DNA from: Tubulanus polymorphus
Lineage: Eukaryota > Nemertea > Palaeonemertea > Tubulaniformes > Tubulanidae
Reading direction: 5' to 3'
Assembly: GCF_964204645.1 (NCBI RefSeq)
Contig: NC_134027.1
Location: 11,336,485 to 11,400,484 of the forward strand
Length of the DNA: 64,000 bases
Shown here: positions 34,216-44,020 of the stretch, in pieces
Layout: every line of letters starts with the position of its first letter
How positions within the stretch are numbered: position 1 is the first letter of the stretch
The notes under the pieces: generated by a model
Seen by the model: the letters and a program-made list of their open reading frames with translations, nothing else
Told to the model about the DNA's origin: nothing
The model's database searches: none
Program-made: the position numbers and the translations under genes

Positions 34216-34787
34216 TAAAGGACGCTAGACGATGAACTTTTGAATCGAACTATGGATATCGGGAAACGCCGCAAAACTGACTCCCCACGAGTTCAACGAA
34301 CGCGAATTATTAGGATAGGCACTTATTGGTTAAAGAATGAACTACTGAAAACCACTTTAATTAACGAAGACATCGATTTCGTATCTAAAAGCGTTTTTCA
34401 AATGCCTGCACTTTTTGCGATACCAATCATTTCATGCATTTCATAAACGACAAGTTAACGGATACAGGATGAATTCTGCGATAAAAATAAAAATATGAAA
34501 TAGGTTCCATAACAACGAGTGTCTGACGAGATTATCGAATATTTTTCCGAAGATTTTTTTTTTAAATGGATTTCACAAGGGGTGCGCAGTCACAGACGTT
34601 GTATCATAGCATAAGGTACCAGGTATATGCTTGAAAGGTGCTCGAAGTTCAGGGGCGGATCCAATATCAACTCCGTAGAAGGTAGCACAACCTTACACTA
34701 AGCACATATCAGGTCAGGTCATGTGTCCTGAACACTCGTCCCATGGAACAGTACTCCCTATAAATTACTAAAAATGATACATTCTAT
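34216..34787. other. unassigned
   Basis: The frame 34240-34446 has no recognisable domain. Confidence 0.4.
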
Positions 34788-34952
34788 AGCCGCAATCACA
34801 CGGAGACAATTTGGCCCGGGCCAAATTGGCACGGATCAGGCCCAAGGCAAATTTTACCTGGGCCAAACAGACTCGGGCCCATTGGCCGCCCGTGTGAACA
34901 GGTTCTGGGCCAAATTTGGCACACGCCAAAAATACTCTCGTGATTGCTGGTT
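34788..34952 (+). mobile_element. family A element, large internal deletion
   Basis: 165 bp. It keeps AGCCGCAATCACACGGAGAC at the left and GCCAAAAATACTCTCGTGAT at the right. The central AAAGCGAAGTGAGT region is gone. It is the shortest copy with both ends. Confidence 0.85.
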
Positions 34953-35860
34953 ATATATTTAAGAAAGTGCGACTTCATTTTCTTACAGTTCGTACGAATA
35001 GGCAACCTGCGTTCATTAGCATGAAACCAACCGGAGCATCGTTGAATAATAGCATTCATTAACAACTATCAAACAGTGATTACGCGTGTAAAACTCAATT
35101 TCTGCTGAGTCGTCGATGTAACAGAGCCGTGAATTTACAAATACAGCTAATGATGCGCCGTGCGCGCGCGTAGGTAAGAAGGGTGTGAAAACCGAGAGTT
35201 CGCCGGCAACTGATTAGTATCTCGAATCGGATAATACCAACGACCGGATGGTGATAAACTAGCAATCATGTCGCAGATTATCGCTTTGACATTTGACCGG
35301 GTATAAACACCACAAACGACAACAACCTGCGTGGTCTAAATATAGAATTTATTCAGTCTCGATGATATCTTTCAGTATTAGCGCAATAACTAGCCAAACT
35401 CTAGCACACCGAATGAATAGAAATCGGATGAAATCAACATAAGGGAAACTAATCCCTACTTCAATTCAGAAAGAAATACTTAGATTAATCATGGATTCGT
35501 TTTAGAGTCCAAGCATTGAGAGAGTATTTTGTCTTACAATCACTAAGTACTATTATGATTTCGATATTACTATTATCAAAACGATTATTTGTTCATAGTT
35601 CATCTAAACAAATAGGTGGCACTTTCATCAGCAGTCGAGGCTAATTTCCTAGATAACTGTTATTAGTAACATCAACCAAGTTATAACGCAAATTGATGAT
35701 GATCTAGGGCGAGATTGAAACGTTGTGTCTTTCAATGCATATTTTTTGATTCAAGAAATTATCGGTTTTTAATTCTTTTAATCTGTAAATAGCGGGTTTT
35801 TATTATATCGTCTTCTCTCCACGTTTGCTTGTGGCTATTCTACCATATTATGCAGATAAT
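34953..35860. other. unassigned AT-rich
   Basis: No recognisable feature. Confidence 0.4.
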
Positions 35861-36113
35861 AGCCGCTATCACACAGATTTGGCACGGATCTGGCCCGAGT
35901 CAAATTTGGCCCGTTCCTAATTAGGGAGCGCGCTCATGCCTAAACCTCTCACGCGATCCTAAACAATGCTCAAACAAAGCGAAGTGGGTCATTTCCGGAA
36001 CCAGTTGCAATTCAAACGCAATCATTTCTTGTGCTGAAATTTGGCTCGGGCCTGGTTTGACGTTTTTGGCCGGGCCAAACAGGCTCGAGCCCATTTGGCC
36101 CCCCATGTGAACA
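35861..36113 (+). mobile_element. family A element, right end missing
   Basis: AGCCGCTATCACACAGATTT to CCCATGTGAACAATATTTC. AAACAAAGCGAAGTGGGTCA is conserved and the right TIR is lost. Confidence 0.85.
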
Positions 36114-36948
36114 ATATTTCAACTCTATTATATTGTATAGATATTCAACTCTGCACATATATACACTATACATATACAGGTATTTTCAGCTATTTCCCTT
36201 TTAACCAACTATCAATACAGCTGATGATTAAGTAAATAAGAAAAAAATAAAAATGAAAAAAAAAGTAGTAGAGAATCTGACGTTTCGAATCAATTCTATG
36301 AGCCATTTTCAAAATGTTCAAAAATGTCCGATTCACTTCTTTGGAAACCAATACGTGATGAGCTGAAATCTTAAATCTAAACCGTATGATAATTTAGCAA
36401 TTAATCATGTATAAAACCAGTGAAGTGGATGAATATCAGATGTTACTGCTCCGATTTCCAAATGATGAAAATCCAGTTGAAAGAGGAGACACGCGGCGCA
36501 ATTGAGAGACAGAGAGAGAAAACAATCGAATAAAACGCTATAAATCATCGTATTGAATTATTCACCATAAACGCGCTTGAAAAGATTTCATTTCATGAAT
36601 TATGTATGCGCGCGCTGAGAAACAATCGAAATCCCTTTCTTTCTCGAGCGTTATCAGAAAGCGCTGAAACGGCCGCGGTTGTCACTAAATGAATCGCGAA
36701 CGGAATCGTTATGATTTATCGCGTGTTCGAACATATTTTCATTTTCGAATCAGCTATCGCGAAGAACACGGGTGCGTATTGTTCCTCGGTATCGTGGGTA
36801 TAGTACAGTCGACGCGTAGAAGATTCACGGCGAATTCCATCAATTTTTCAACTCATTTCACGATGAGCATACAAAACAATTCATGCGAACAGATCCCAGT
36901 ATTGTTTTCTGTTATTTCTTCCAGTGTTATTCTGTTACATTGATAAAA
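36114..36948. other. unassigned
   Basis: Nothing recognisable. CpG-rich words lie around 36600-36700. Confidence 0.4.
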
Positions 36949-37010
36949 TCAAAATCATGTTCCATTACGAGGGAATTTATCAAAATCATGTTCCATTACG
37001 AGGGAAATCC
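36949..37010. repeat. 31-bp tandem duplication across an insertion junction
   Basis: TCAAAATCATGTTCCATTAC followed by GAGGGAA occurs at 36949 and 36980. The repeat covers the target-site duplication and the first bases of the hammerhead element, so it arose after insertion. Confidence 0.8.
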
Positions 37011-37061
37011 CACAATAACAAAGCCAAAATTGAAAAATTCTATACAGGAATGATTGTATTT

Positions 37062-37103
37062 GAGCGACGTTTCGGCTAACAACTGTTAGCCATCATCAGG
37101 CTT
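37062..37103 (-). ncRNA. hammerhead ribozyme (type I), likely intact
   Basis: Minus strand: AGC (37100-37102) pairs with GCT (37063-37065) as stem I. The core is CTGATGA (37093-37099), then T, stem II GGCTAAC-AGTT-GTTAGCC (37074-37091), GAAA (37070-37073), AC/GT stem III and triplet GTC (37066-37068). All invariant core bases are present. There is one extra base before stem II, and stem III is very short. Confidence 0.78.
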
Positions 37104-37107
37104 AGAA

Positions 37108-37147
37108 CGCCTGATAATGGCTAACAGTTGTTAGCCGAAACGCCGCT
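37108..37147 (+). ncRNA. hammerhead ribozyme relic, probably inactive
   Basis: The mirror copy in the other arm. Its core reads CTGATAA (37111-37117), so the invariant G of CUGANGA is A. The triplet region after GAAA is CGCC (37141-37144) instead of CGTC, breaking the A15.1-U16.1 pair. Stem II is unchanged. Confidence 0.7.
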
Positions 37148-37388
37148 CCTCAAATACAATCATTCTGATATAGAATTTTTCAATTTTGGCTTTGTTATTG
37201 TGGGATTTCTCTCATCATCATCATACCCGGATATTGTGTATCTTCTCGTCTAATCATGTTCCATTGACTATTTATTGATGAATTAAGCAACTTAATACTT
37301 AAACATCTATGCGCCTGTATATCACTACAAGACATATTTTGCAATTTGCCACTTTATTCACACCCATGGCATGTGGACATGTTCTTAT

Positions 37389-37495
37389 GGACCAGGTTCT
37401 ACAGTTGTGAGTTAGAGTTAACTCTTGAGTTAAAGTTAGTTCATTTTCAATGAGTTAACTCGAGAGTTAAAACTCGGCACTGTGGAACTGGACCA
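37389..37495 (+). mobile_element. family J palindromic short element
   Basis: 107 bp, ends GGACCAGGTTCTACAG and CTGTGGAACTGGACC. Arms of GAGTTAGAGTTAACTC and GAGTTAACTCGAGAGTTA could fold into a long hairpin. It is the partner of 2656-2747 in opposite orientation. Confidence 0.7.
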
Positions 37496-37498
37496 TGG

Positions 37499-37500
37499 TA

Positions 37501-37531
<31 letters not shown>

Positions 37532-37570
37532 GCCACCACCGCCACCATCATCATCATCATCATCATCATT
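37499..37570 (+). repeat. (CCGCCA)n then (CAT)n microsatellite
   Basis: About five CCGCCA-type units and eight CAT units, sandwiched between family J and family E copies. The His/Arg-rich frame 37495-37704 is just this repeat. Confidence 0.9.
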
Positions 37571-37574
37571 TTCG

Positions 37575-38000
37575 TCAATTAACAAGGAAACTAACTCGAA
37601 AGTTTATTGAAGCCTTGAAAAATAATAGTTATATTGCTAATTGCACTAATATAGCTGACAATAAATTATGTAATATAGATTATACTATATTGAGGGTCAA
37701 TTAAGTTATTATTGGATTTGAATTTTTCGATTGAATTGAATTGAATTGACAGGCGACCAGACTAGCCCCGATATATACTGACGACGTAGTGCATCCTCTC
37801 AAAAATAATTATCAAAAATGAAAGAAGAGTTATGAAGTATATTTAGCTAAAAAATAAATGCCAAAATTCACGATTTTAATTGTTATTTTGAAATGCCAAT
37901 ATTGATGTCGCAGTGCACATCGACTCACACAGAACCCCTTATACAACGCGTACTGGGTACCAATGTGTATGAACATTATTGTTACGGTTTTAACAACGTA
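37575..38000 (-). mobile_element. family E interspersed repeat, full-length
   Basis: Starts AACTAACTCGAAAGTTTATT. Contains (AATTG)n at 37730-37750, GACGACGTAGTGCATCCTCT and GATGTCGCAGTGCACATCGA. Ends GTTACGGTTTTAACAACG. Confidence 0.85.
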
Positions 38001-38487
38001 AAAAAAAAATCATTAAAATCTTACGACGAATCCAACCATTCTCTCATGTGGCTGTTCAACGCGATTTTCATTTCACGTTCAGTGGGGGTTTTTTTTTCAT
38101 AGTCAGCAGATGCACTAGATATTTACTAACTCGACTTTAGATAAAATCGAATCGATCCACCGAAATAAATAGTACTTCATCGCTTTCATCAGTATGAACA
38201 ACACGTGTTCACCATCCAATAAACAGACAATCGCCTGATGTCGTTCACCTGAAATCATGCCATGGTTGAATGACATTTTTTGATTTCAATGAAAAAATAT
38301 ATGTCCCGAATCGGTACACAGTGACTGTCAAACGCGGCGCGATAAGTCTAAAAATGAAACTGAAAGATTCGAATTTCGATAAGACGCCGCAAGTACCACT
38401 TTACGGCACTTAGCGCGTGATATAGGGTAATTGTATTTGATGCGCGCGTATCGTTGTCACCTCGGTCGACGTTAAGGCAATTACGAA
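38001..38487. other. unassigned
   Basis: No recognisable feature. Confidence 0.4.
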
Positions 38488-38795
38488 GCGACCCGAATGC
38501 ATACCATTTCCTCGACACGCGGCGAACATATTTCATCCCTATGCGATGTAAACAACAATTCACATCGCGGGCAGGAAGGAAATGCGTATATAAAAGACGA
38601 GGGGGGGCCGATAACCTAGCCTGGACTACGAGGACGACGAGGCGACCGAATGCATACCGTTTCCTCGACGCGCGCGGCGAACATATTTCACCCGTATGCG
38701 ATGTAAACAACAATTTCGGAAGGGAACGTGCATATAAAAGATGAGGGGGGTAACCTTGCTCGCGCACGCGCGAGTTACGTCTGGACTACTACTAC
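38488..38795 (+). promoter_or_regulatory. tandemly duplicated TATA-containing block
   Basis: Two ~153-bp units (38488-38641, 38642-38795) share CGAATGCATACC, CGAACATATTTCA, a forkhead-like GTAAACAA (38548, 38703) and a TATA box: TATATAAAAG at 38587-38596 and ATATAAAAG at 38732-38740. GGACTAC follows about 30-50 bp on. It looks like a duplicated core promoter for plus-strand transcription, but no gene is identified downstream. The frames on both strands here are shadows. Confidence 0.45.
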
Positions 38796-39334
38796 GATGA
38801 TTTGTAACGCGGATCTAATCGTGACATTATCGGCGACAAAGCCGGCTAGTTTATTGACTCGGCTCAGGCGATATCGGAAAGCGCCGGGGAATGTTCCGGA
38901 ATGTTGATTTGGCGACGCCGCCGTATTCCCGACTGGATAGTACATGAAACGTAATGGTTAACAGCCTACGTCGACCCCGCGCGGTTGAGCATAGAGGCAT
39001 TTAGCTCCCGAAGCGATCCCCGAAGTCATTTGTAGCACTCAGACAGTAGTAGAAGAGAGCGGGAAAGATAAGATGGTGTACGGCGATAATAAAAAAAGTT
39101 CAGACCGTCGAGATTCTTCTCGCTATCACCAGTAATCTCAGCGGCGGAAACCGCAGCAGAAGTTGAAAAACACTGCGAAACATATGTTTACATCGAAAAC
39201 CGAACTCTTCGCGTGCAGTGGAATTAATGCTACGCAGCTAGTTTACAAAAAAATGAACATTGCTCCGGCGCATACAGACATTGAGCTTTTCGGCTTGAGG
39301 ACAGTAACTTTTTTTTCATCTACGTGAGTCACAT
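38796..39334. other. unassigned CpG-rich sequence downstream of TATA block
   Basis: Could be leader or first-exon DNA if the TATA boxes work. No convincing frame is seen. Confidence 0.35.
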
Positions 39335-39480
39335 TCACACTATCTTTTGAGTAGGTCCGTTCTAATTTGGCTCATACCTGGAATGGACCAATTTTGAATG
39401 ACAAAAGCCCCGTTCACATTATCACCAATAAGTCCGTTCTAATTTGGAACGGACTAATTGTGAACAGACCATATCTCATG
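39335..39480. mobile_element. family B fragments, inverted GTCCGTTCTAATTTGG words
   Basis: GGTCCGTTCTAATTTGGCTC and AGTCCGTTCTAATTTGGAAC occur 66 bp apart, each after TTCACA(C/T)TATC. GGAACGGACTAATT forms a local inversion. Probably two B-like termini. Confidence 0.5.
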
Positions 39481-40237
39481 TTGTGCGTTCCCACACATTT
39501 ATCAATTAGTTGTTATGGCTGGTCCAGCTATTTCAATTCGATTCAATATCAACATTTTATTGAGCGTTTATACATACGAAATATAATCAGCTGTTATACA
39601 ATTATGCAGACACATACTTGAATATCATCGAATTTTTCAGTCCGTCAATTAACTGTTAGTGTTGTTTGCCTATGCAATTCGATAATTTCCCTCGGCTTTT
39701 GCCTCCGTAATCATTTAGCTGAACATATATACACGCTGGTTAAGATACGTATAAACAGCTAGGCTCAAGGCTGTGATTGACAGGCAATTAAAGTAGAGTT
39801 TCTATTCTATGGTCAGTCATCCATAGACTCGTGAAGTTCATGATGATGGATCATGCACTCTAGATCCGTATGGACTGAATTCAAAACATCCTAAATAAGC
39901 GTCCTAAAATAACGTAGTGCGCACGTGGCTTCGGATCGCTGGAATAACAAACTGACGGGCACAAACAGTGATATTTTGCCATGAAAAAGAAGAATTTCCC
40001 CCTCGCCCGGGGGGGGGGGGGGGGGGGGAGGGGGTGGATGGCGTGTAGCTTCGTAAACATTTGATTTCAATTTCCAGGAGCATAACGTGAATTTCAATTG
40101 GCAAGAATATTCCATACAATTGCCGAGATGATTAATTATTGTAGACGTTGGCCCAGCATGCGAATTGCGAGTGCAAAAATATATCACTTAAAGCCATTTT
40201 ATGATTAATTCCCACTCTCGACTCTCGCGTGGTACTA
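39481..40237. other. unassigned; poly(G) run
   Basis: About 20 G in a row end at 40028, a likely sequencing-difficult spot. Nothing else is recognised. Confidence 0.45.
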
Positions 40238-40441
40238 CTCGCCCATGGTTGCGACAGGCACGCTATACAGACCTGTAGTCTGCATCAAATTTGTCGTTGA
40301 GTTCTTCACGCTTGGCTCTGTCTCCCCGGGGACAGTCGGAAGTTCATCCGAATCATACCTACGCCTCCATTTAAAGAGATTTAAAATGTCTGTTCTGATG
40401 GATGGTAGGCTCTTTCGTGCTGCTCTCCCGAGCTTCTTTGT
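40238..40441 (-). pseudogene. protein-like open frame, unidentified (possible exon)
   Basis: 68 codons on the minus strand after TAG (40442-40444), ending at TAG 40235-40237. Composition is plausible for a cytoplasmic tail: basic start, KWRRRYDSDELP, then Ser/Thr-rich with VPVATMGE at the end. It has no ATG at the start. CTAG preceding could act as a weak acceptor. The overlapping plus frame 40245-40445 is equally open, so strand choice is uncertain. Confidence 0.2.
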
Positions 40442-40792
40442 CTAGATTTCAAAGTAATGCCTCTAAGTACTGTTTATGATTGAGATGAGAGATAGGGAAA
40501 GATGCTTAAACCACGAGGGACGTCACGAAAGATCGGAATTAAAGGAAACCAGTTCAAGTGGTGGGCAGGTTGAACATTCTACTCCGTCTACATCTCAACA
40601 TAGTGCCATTTTTATCTTAAAAGCTATTTCTTTTATCGATAGAAAAAGGTCAAAGTTTTCGATTTATGAGAAAAAAAAAACGTCTTCAGCCATAATTCAC
40701 ATCATCAACAACGAAAAACGATATCGACAAAACGCAATATAGCTACGAGAAATAGAAATAATTCCTCTGCGGTAGAGGAACATTTTAGTAAA

Positions 40793-41060
40793 ACCTATCA
40801 AATGATAGGGTGATATGGTCCCGAGAGGGGAGAGTTGTAGAGAGGAGAGAGGAGAGGGGGAGAGAAAGGGGTAAGAGGAGAGAGATATGTGCAATGATAT
40901 GAGATATGTGCAGTTTTCCTATAAAATGCATCAAATAATAAACCTATCAAATGATATGGTTATATTTGGCAAGAGGAGAAAGAAGAGAGAGAAACAGGAG
41001 ATAGGAGAGAGACATGTGTAATGACACCGGTTTTCCTATAAAATGCTTTAGATGAAAAAA
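40793..41060. repeat. diverged ~145-bp tandem duplication with purine tracts
   Basis: AACCTATCAAATGATA begins both units (40793 and about 40942), followed by GA-rich tracts, then GTTTTCCTATAAAATGC closing each. The GGAGAG tracts are polypurine and may form triplex DNA. Confidence 0.7.
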
Positions 41061-42398
41061 TAATGATTATCCTACGCCGCGCCGTACATCAAGAGGAGTA
41101 TGAGCAATTTGAAAGTCTTCTCGCGTTCCGATCGACCGGCGGACGCGACGCGAAGGAAAAAACCCCCGCGGGTATCTCGTGTGAAATTGATTCATTATCC
41201 GCGCGATTTCAATTTCTAGTTGGAAAACTATCTGGAAAAAAGGTTAAAGTCTAAATTGGAAATCGATGCTGCCGGCGCCAGGTGAAAGGAAATACGTTTC
41301 GCTTGTCGTCGAGCAATTTCTCCGTACAAGAACGACAACACGACGGTATAATATTTCCTGTAGGACATTTCATAGCGGATTCGAATTTCGAAAAACGCTT
41401 CCACTAACGCGTCGTTTTCGCTGCGGTAGGCAATATCGAGACCATGGGGCAGATCCAGCCTACCGCTTCAGCCCCTGCGGGTGCGGTACTCGTACTATTT
41501 TGCAAGTTCTGGTGGAAGTAATTTAAGATGGTCAATTTGAATAATCGAAAATGGGTAAACTCCTTATTTCTTTGTGAAAGATTTTTCTTTGACGGGTTGA
41601 AATTTGATATTTTCTGGATGCAGAGAATGATTTGATGCCCCAAATTGATGGATCGCATCTCAGAGCACTAAAAATTCAGGTATAGGTGCCCTTCCACAGG
41701 TGAGCAGCACTCAGAAACCCAGGCTAGATCCGCCCGTGGAACCGAACTATACAGGAGGAACGCCGAAGAAAGTTTTCCACCTGTCGCGGCCATGTTCAGC
41801 TCACCCGAGTCGTCTTTTTATCAAATCTGACAGCGCAGTTCTATATCCTATTATCCAGACACCGGCGGCAGAAAAAAAACCGAAAGCGACTTAAAACACA
41901 TCTGAAGAAGAGACGGGTAAACCGTCTTCGTCTGGCTTCTTTGTGCGCGCAGTCATTGGAAATTACGTCTCGAACGAGCGAGGAACACGTTCAAAAACGT
42001 TCGAGGCGTCATGACGCTTCGTAGGAAATAATTGTAGACAACGTCAGGTTTAATGACGTGTTTAACCATCGAAATGATTTCCGATCGGCCGCGCGAGGAA
42101 AACGCACGATTTTACGAAATATCTGAAAATAATGCCGCAAATGATATTTCCGATAGAACGCCGAGTATTCTATAGTTCTGCCCGTGTACGCGTATCGATT
42201 TTTGGATGAAAAATCAATGGCGATTTTAAGGATTTACGAAATATCAATAAATTCTTTTGCGCCTCCCTTGTATAAACGGTGATAGTGAAGCCATATAGTC
42301 ACGTGTCAGAATTCCAACACAAGCCACAATCAAAGCCTATCTCCCAGTTGTACAATTCCCGCTTGCGCAAAGATTAGTCCCAGTTTTATATTTCCCAT
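41061..42398. other. unassigned; open frame 41652-41894
   Basis: A plus frame of ~80 codons across 41652-41894 is open and CCACAG-GTGAGC at 41694-41705 looks like a splice junction. However, the frame reads through it and no family is recognised. The rest is CpG-rich without recognisable features. Confidence 0.35.
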
Positions 42399-42660
42399 TT
42401 GTCGCATGAGCGTTTTTGAACAACTTTTAACACGGGGTGCCATTATTTCCAATGCGGCAGCTGAACATCGGACCAGACCCGAGCCAAATTTCAGCGCCAG
42501 TCGAATCATTGCGTGTGAATTGCAAGTGGTTCATTTTGCTTTGTTTAAACATTGTTTAGTATCGAGTGAGTGGTTTACGGACCAAATTTTTAGGCACGGA
42601 CCAAATTTTACTGAGGCCGATTTGATCCACGCCAAATTCTCTCCGTGTGTGATCTCGGCT
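42399..42660 (-). mobile_element. family A element
   Basis: From GAGCGTTTTTGAACAACTTT to CTCCGTGTGTGATCTCGGCT. Keeps AAACATTGTTTAGTATCGAG. The left TIR is worn. Confidence 0.8.
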
Positions 42661-43182
42661 CCAACAGATACGAACCGAACTGAAAATAACGATTTTTTTT
42701 CTCCGGCACAAAACGATGCCTAATGAAGTGACTGCGCGCCGACATAATAGAAATAATTAGCTGACGAGTAATTGAACAATTTCACACACACACAGGATTT
42801 TCCTCCGGGGGATGTTTTCGAGAAAATCATACATATCTCGAGTTGCGCGCGCGCCGCTGTAATCTCACTCATTATCGGCGGCATTGAAGGTTTCGAACGA
42901 GATGTCACGTAAGCGAAACGATCCATCATGCGCTAATGTGATTGAGACAAGCGCGCGCGAAAGACTGGCTTTCACTCTGACCTGTGGTCGAAGGCGGCCA
43001 TTACTCGTGGAATCTTTCTCGGAATAGAGTGCACAGATTTCTGCGCGTTGCGTTCGCGAAAAGCGAGGGTGAGCGCGGAACGTCCTAGTCAATGAAAAGA
43101 GATCGGTGGTATTTGCATACCATTAGTTACTAATCCGTGCTAATCGCATAAATGGTTCGAAGCATAAGCATATCTTAGATAA
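42661..43182. other. unassigned
   Basis: The minus frame 42865-43092 is not recognised. CpG-rich around 42840-43080. Confidence 0.4.
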
Positions 43183-43526
43183 TTATATAAATTGGTTGGA
43201 GGTTTTTTGGAGGACACATCACAGCTATTGGGTGCTGCGTTTCATGTCGATGTGACATTCTTTGGTCCTAAATCACTGTGGAAAGGTTTTAGCATTGTTT
43301 AAAATGTGAATAATTACAAGGAGGCATTAGACTTAGTAAATGACGGACACAAAACATCATCAGCCATTTTGGAACGTGTGTCCCTCTGTGAGGAGATAAG
43401 TGAACTATAGCCTGACATTGGCAATTCTGTGAGAAAGTTCATGACCTATTTTTCTTATTACTGTAACGCTGGTATGTTTATGTCTCCACATCAACCTATC
43501 CGTCGAAGATGGGTATCCGTGTATAA
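43183..43526 (+). pseudogene. decayed coding sequence, unidentified
   Basis: One frame stays protein-like through two stops (TAA 43300-43302, TAG 43408-43410). Blocks read GAAFHVDVTFFGPKSLW, then NYKEALDLVNDGHKTSSAI and ERVSLCEEISE, then SVRKFMTYFSYYCNAGMF. Persistent frame across stops and amphipathic composition argue for a dead gene or transposon ORF. It is cut off at 43527 by a family D element. I cannot name the family. Confidence 0.45.
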
Positions 43527-43629
43527 AGCTAAGGGTGCACACAACATATTTGCCCGGCCTTGCCAACCCCACCTACCTGATCGCAACGATCGAATTCGCC
43601 AATCGAAAATACATTCGTGTGCCCCTACC
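43527..43629 (+). mobile_element. family D deletion derivative
   Basis: AGCTAAGGGTGCACACAAC and the complement of GGTAGGGGCACACGAATG bracket only 103 bp. The same termini occur on 44021-44456. Inserted in the coding relic. Confidence 0.75.
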
Positions 43630-44020
43630 GTCAGACTCTTAATTCCAGTTTCGTTTTCCATCGCCTGGCAATCTTTTACGACTTGAAATTGAAACGAGTA
43701 TACCGCGCAAGTAAATAACCCGCTAATAACATACGCTTGCCATTCATCACGTTCTCCAGCGACGTTTTCCTCTTTTTCTATAGTCGAGGCGACGAGAGGG
43801 AAACAGATTTGTTCTTGTCTCGGCATGCACGCGCGCGATGAAGAATCTCTCTCGGTGTCACCAAGATTAACGCAGACTTGAGAAAACAAGTTCTTATAAC
43901 TCATTCCTCGCGACACACAGTTCCAGCGGCTTGTTCTCGGCTGGACTCATCAATCAGGCGCAGTTTTAAATCGAACCCGGGTACAGAAAGAAAGATCGAC
44001 ATCAACACTCGGATGGTTAA
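43630..44020. other. unassigned
   Basis: The minus frame 43491-43916 (141 codons) crosses the D derivative and is not recognised. Confidence 0.4.

Larger units (their letters stand above)
36998..37251. mobile_element. hammerhead-bearing inverted-repeat retroelement, copy 2
   Basis: 254 bp flanked by perfect 14-bp duplications AATCATGTTCCATT at 36984-36997 and 37252-37265. Arms 37004-37100 and 37110-37209 are inverted, ~97 versus ~100 bp and over 90% identical by eye, around a 9-nt spacer. Each arm carries a hammerhead core, one per strand, reading outward from the centre. The right end CGGATATTGTGTATCTTCTC matches copy 1. Confidence 0.85.

Noticed and set aside
37108-37147. Second hammerhead in the palindrome as an active ribozyme
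   Set aside because: An invariant core G is changed and the A15.1-U16.1 pair is lost, so it is annotated only as a relic.
38348-38767. 139-codon minus-strand frame with an internal repeat
   Set aside because: The repeat follows the tandem DNA duplication around the TATA boxes. The sequence looks regulatory, not coding.
41652-41894. Open frame of ~80 codons with CCACAG-GTGAGC inside
   Set aside because: The apparent splice junction could be donor or acceptor. The frame reads through it, and no family is recognised.
43491-43916. 141-codon minus-strand frame
   Set aside because: It crosses a family D derivative and lies opposite a better-supported coding relic.
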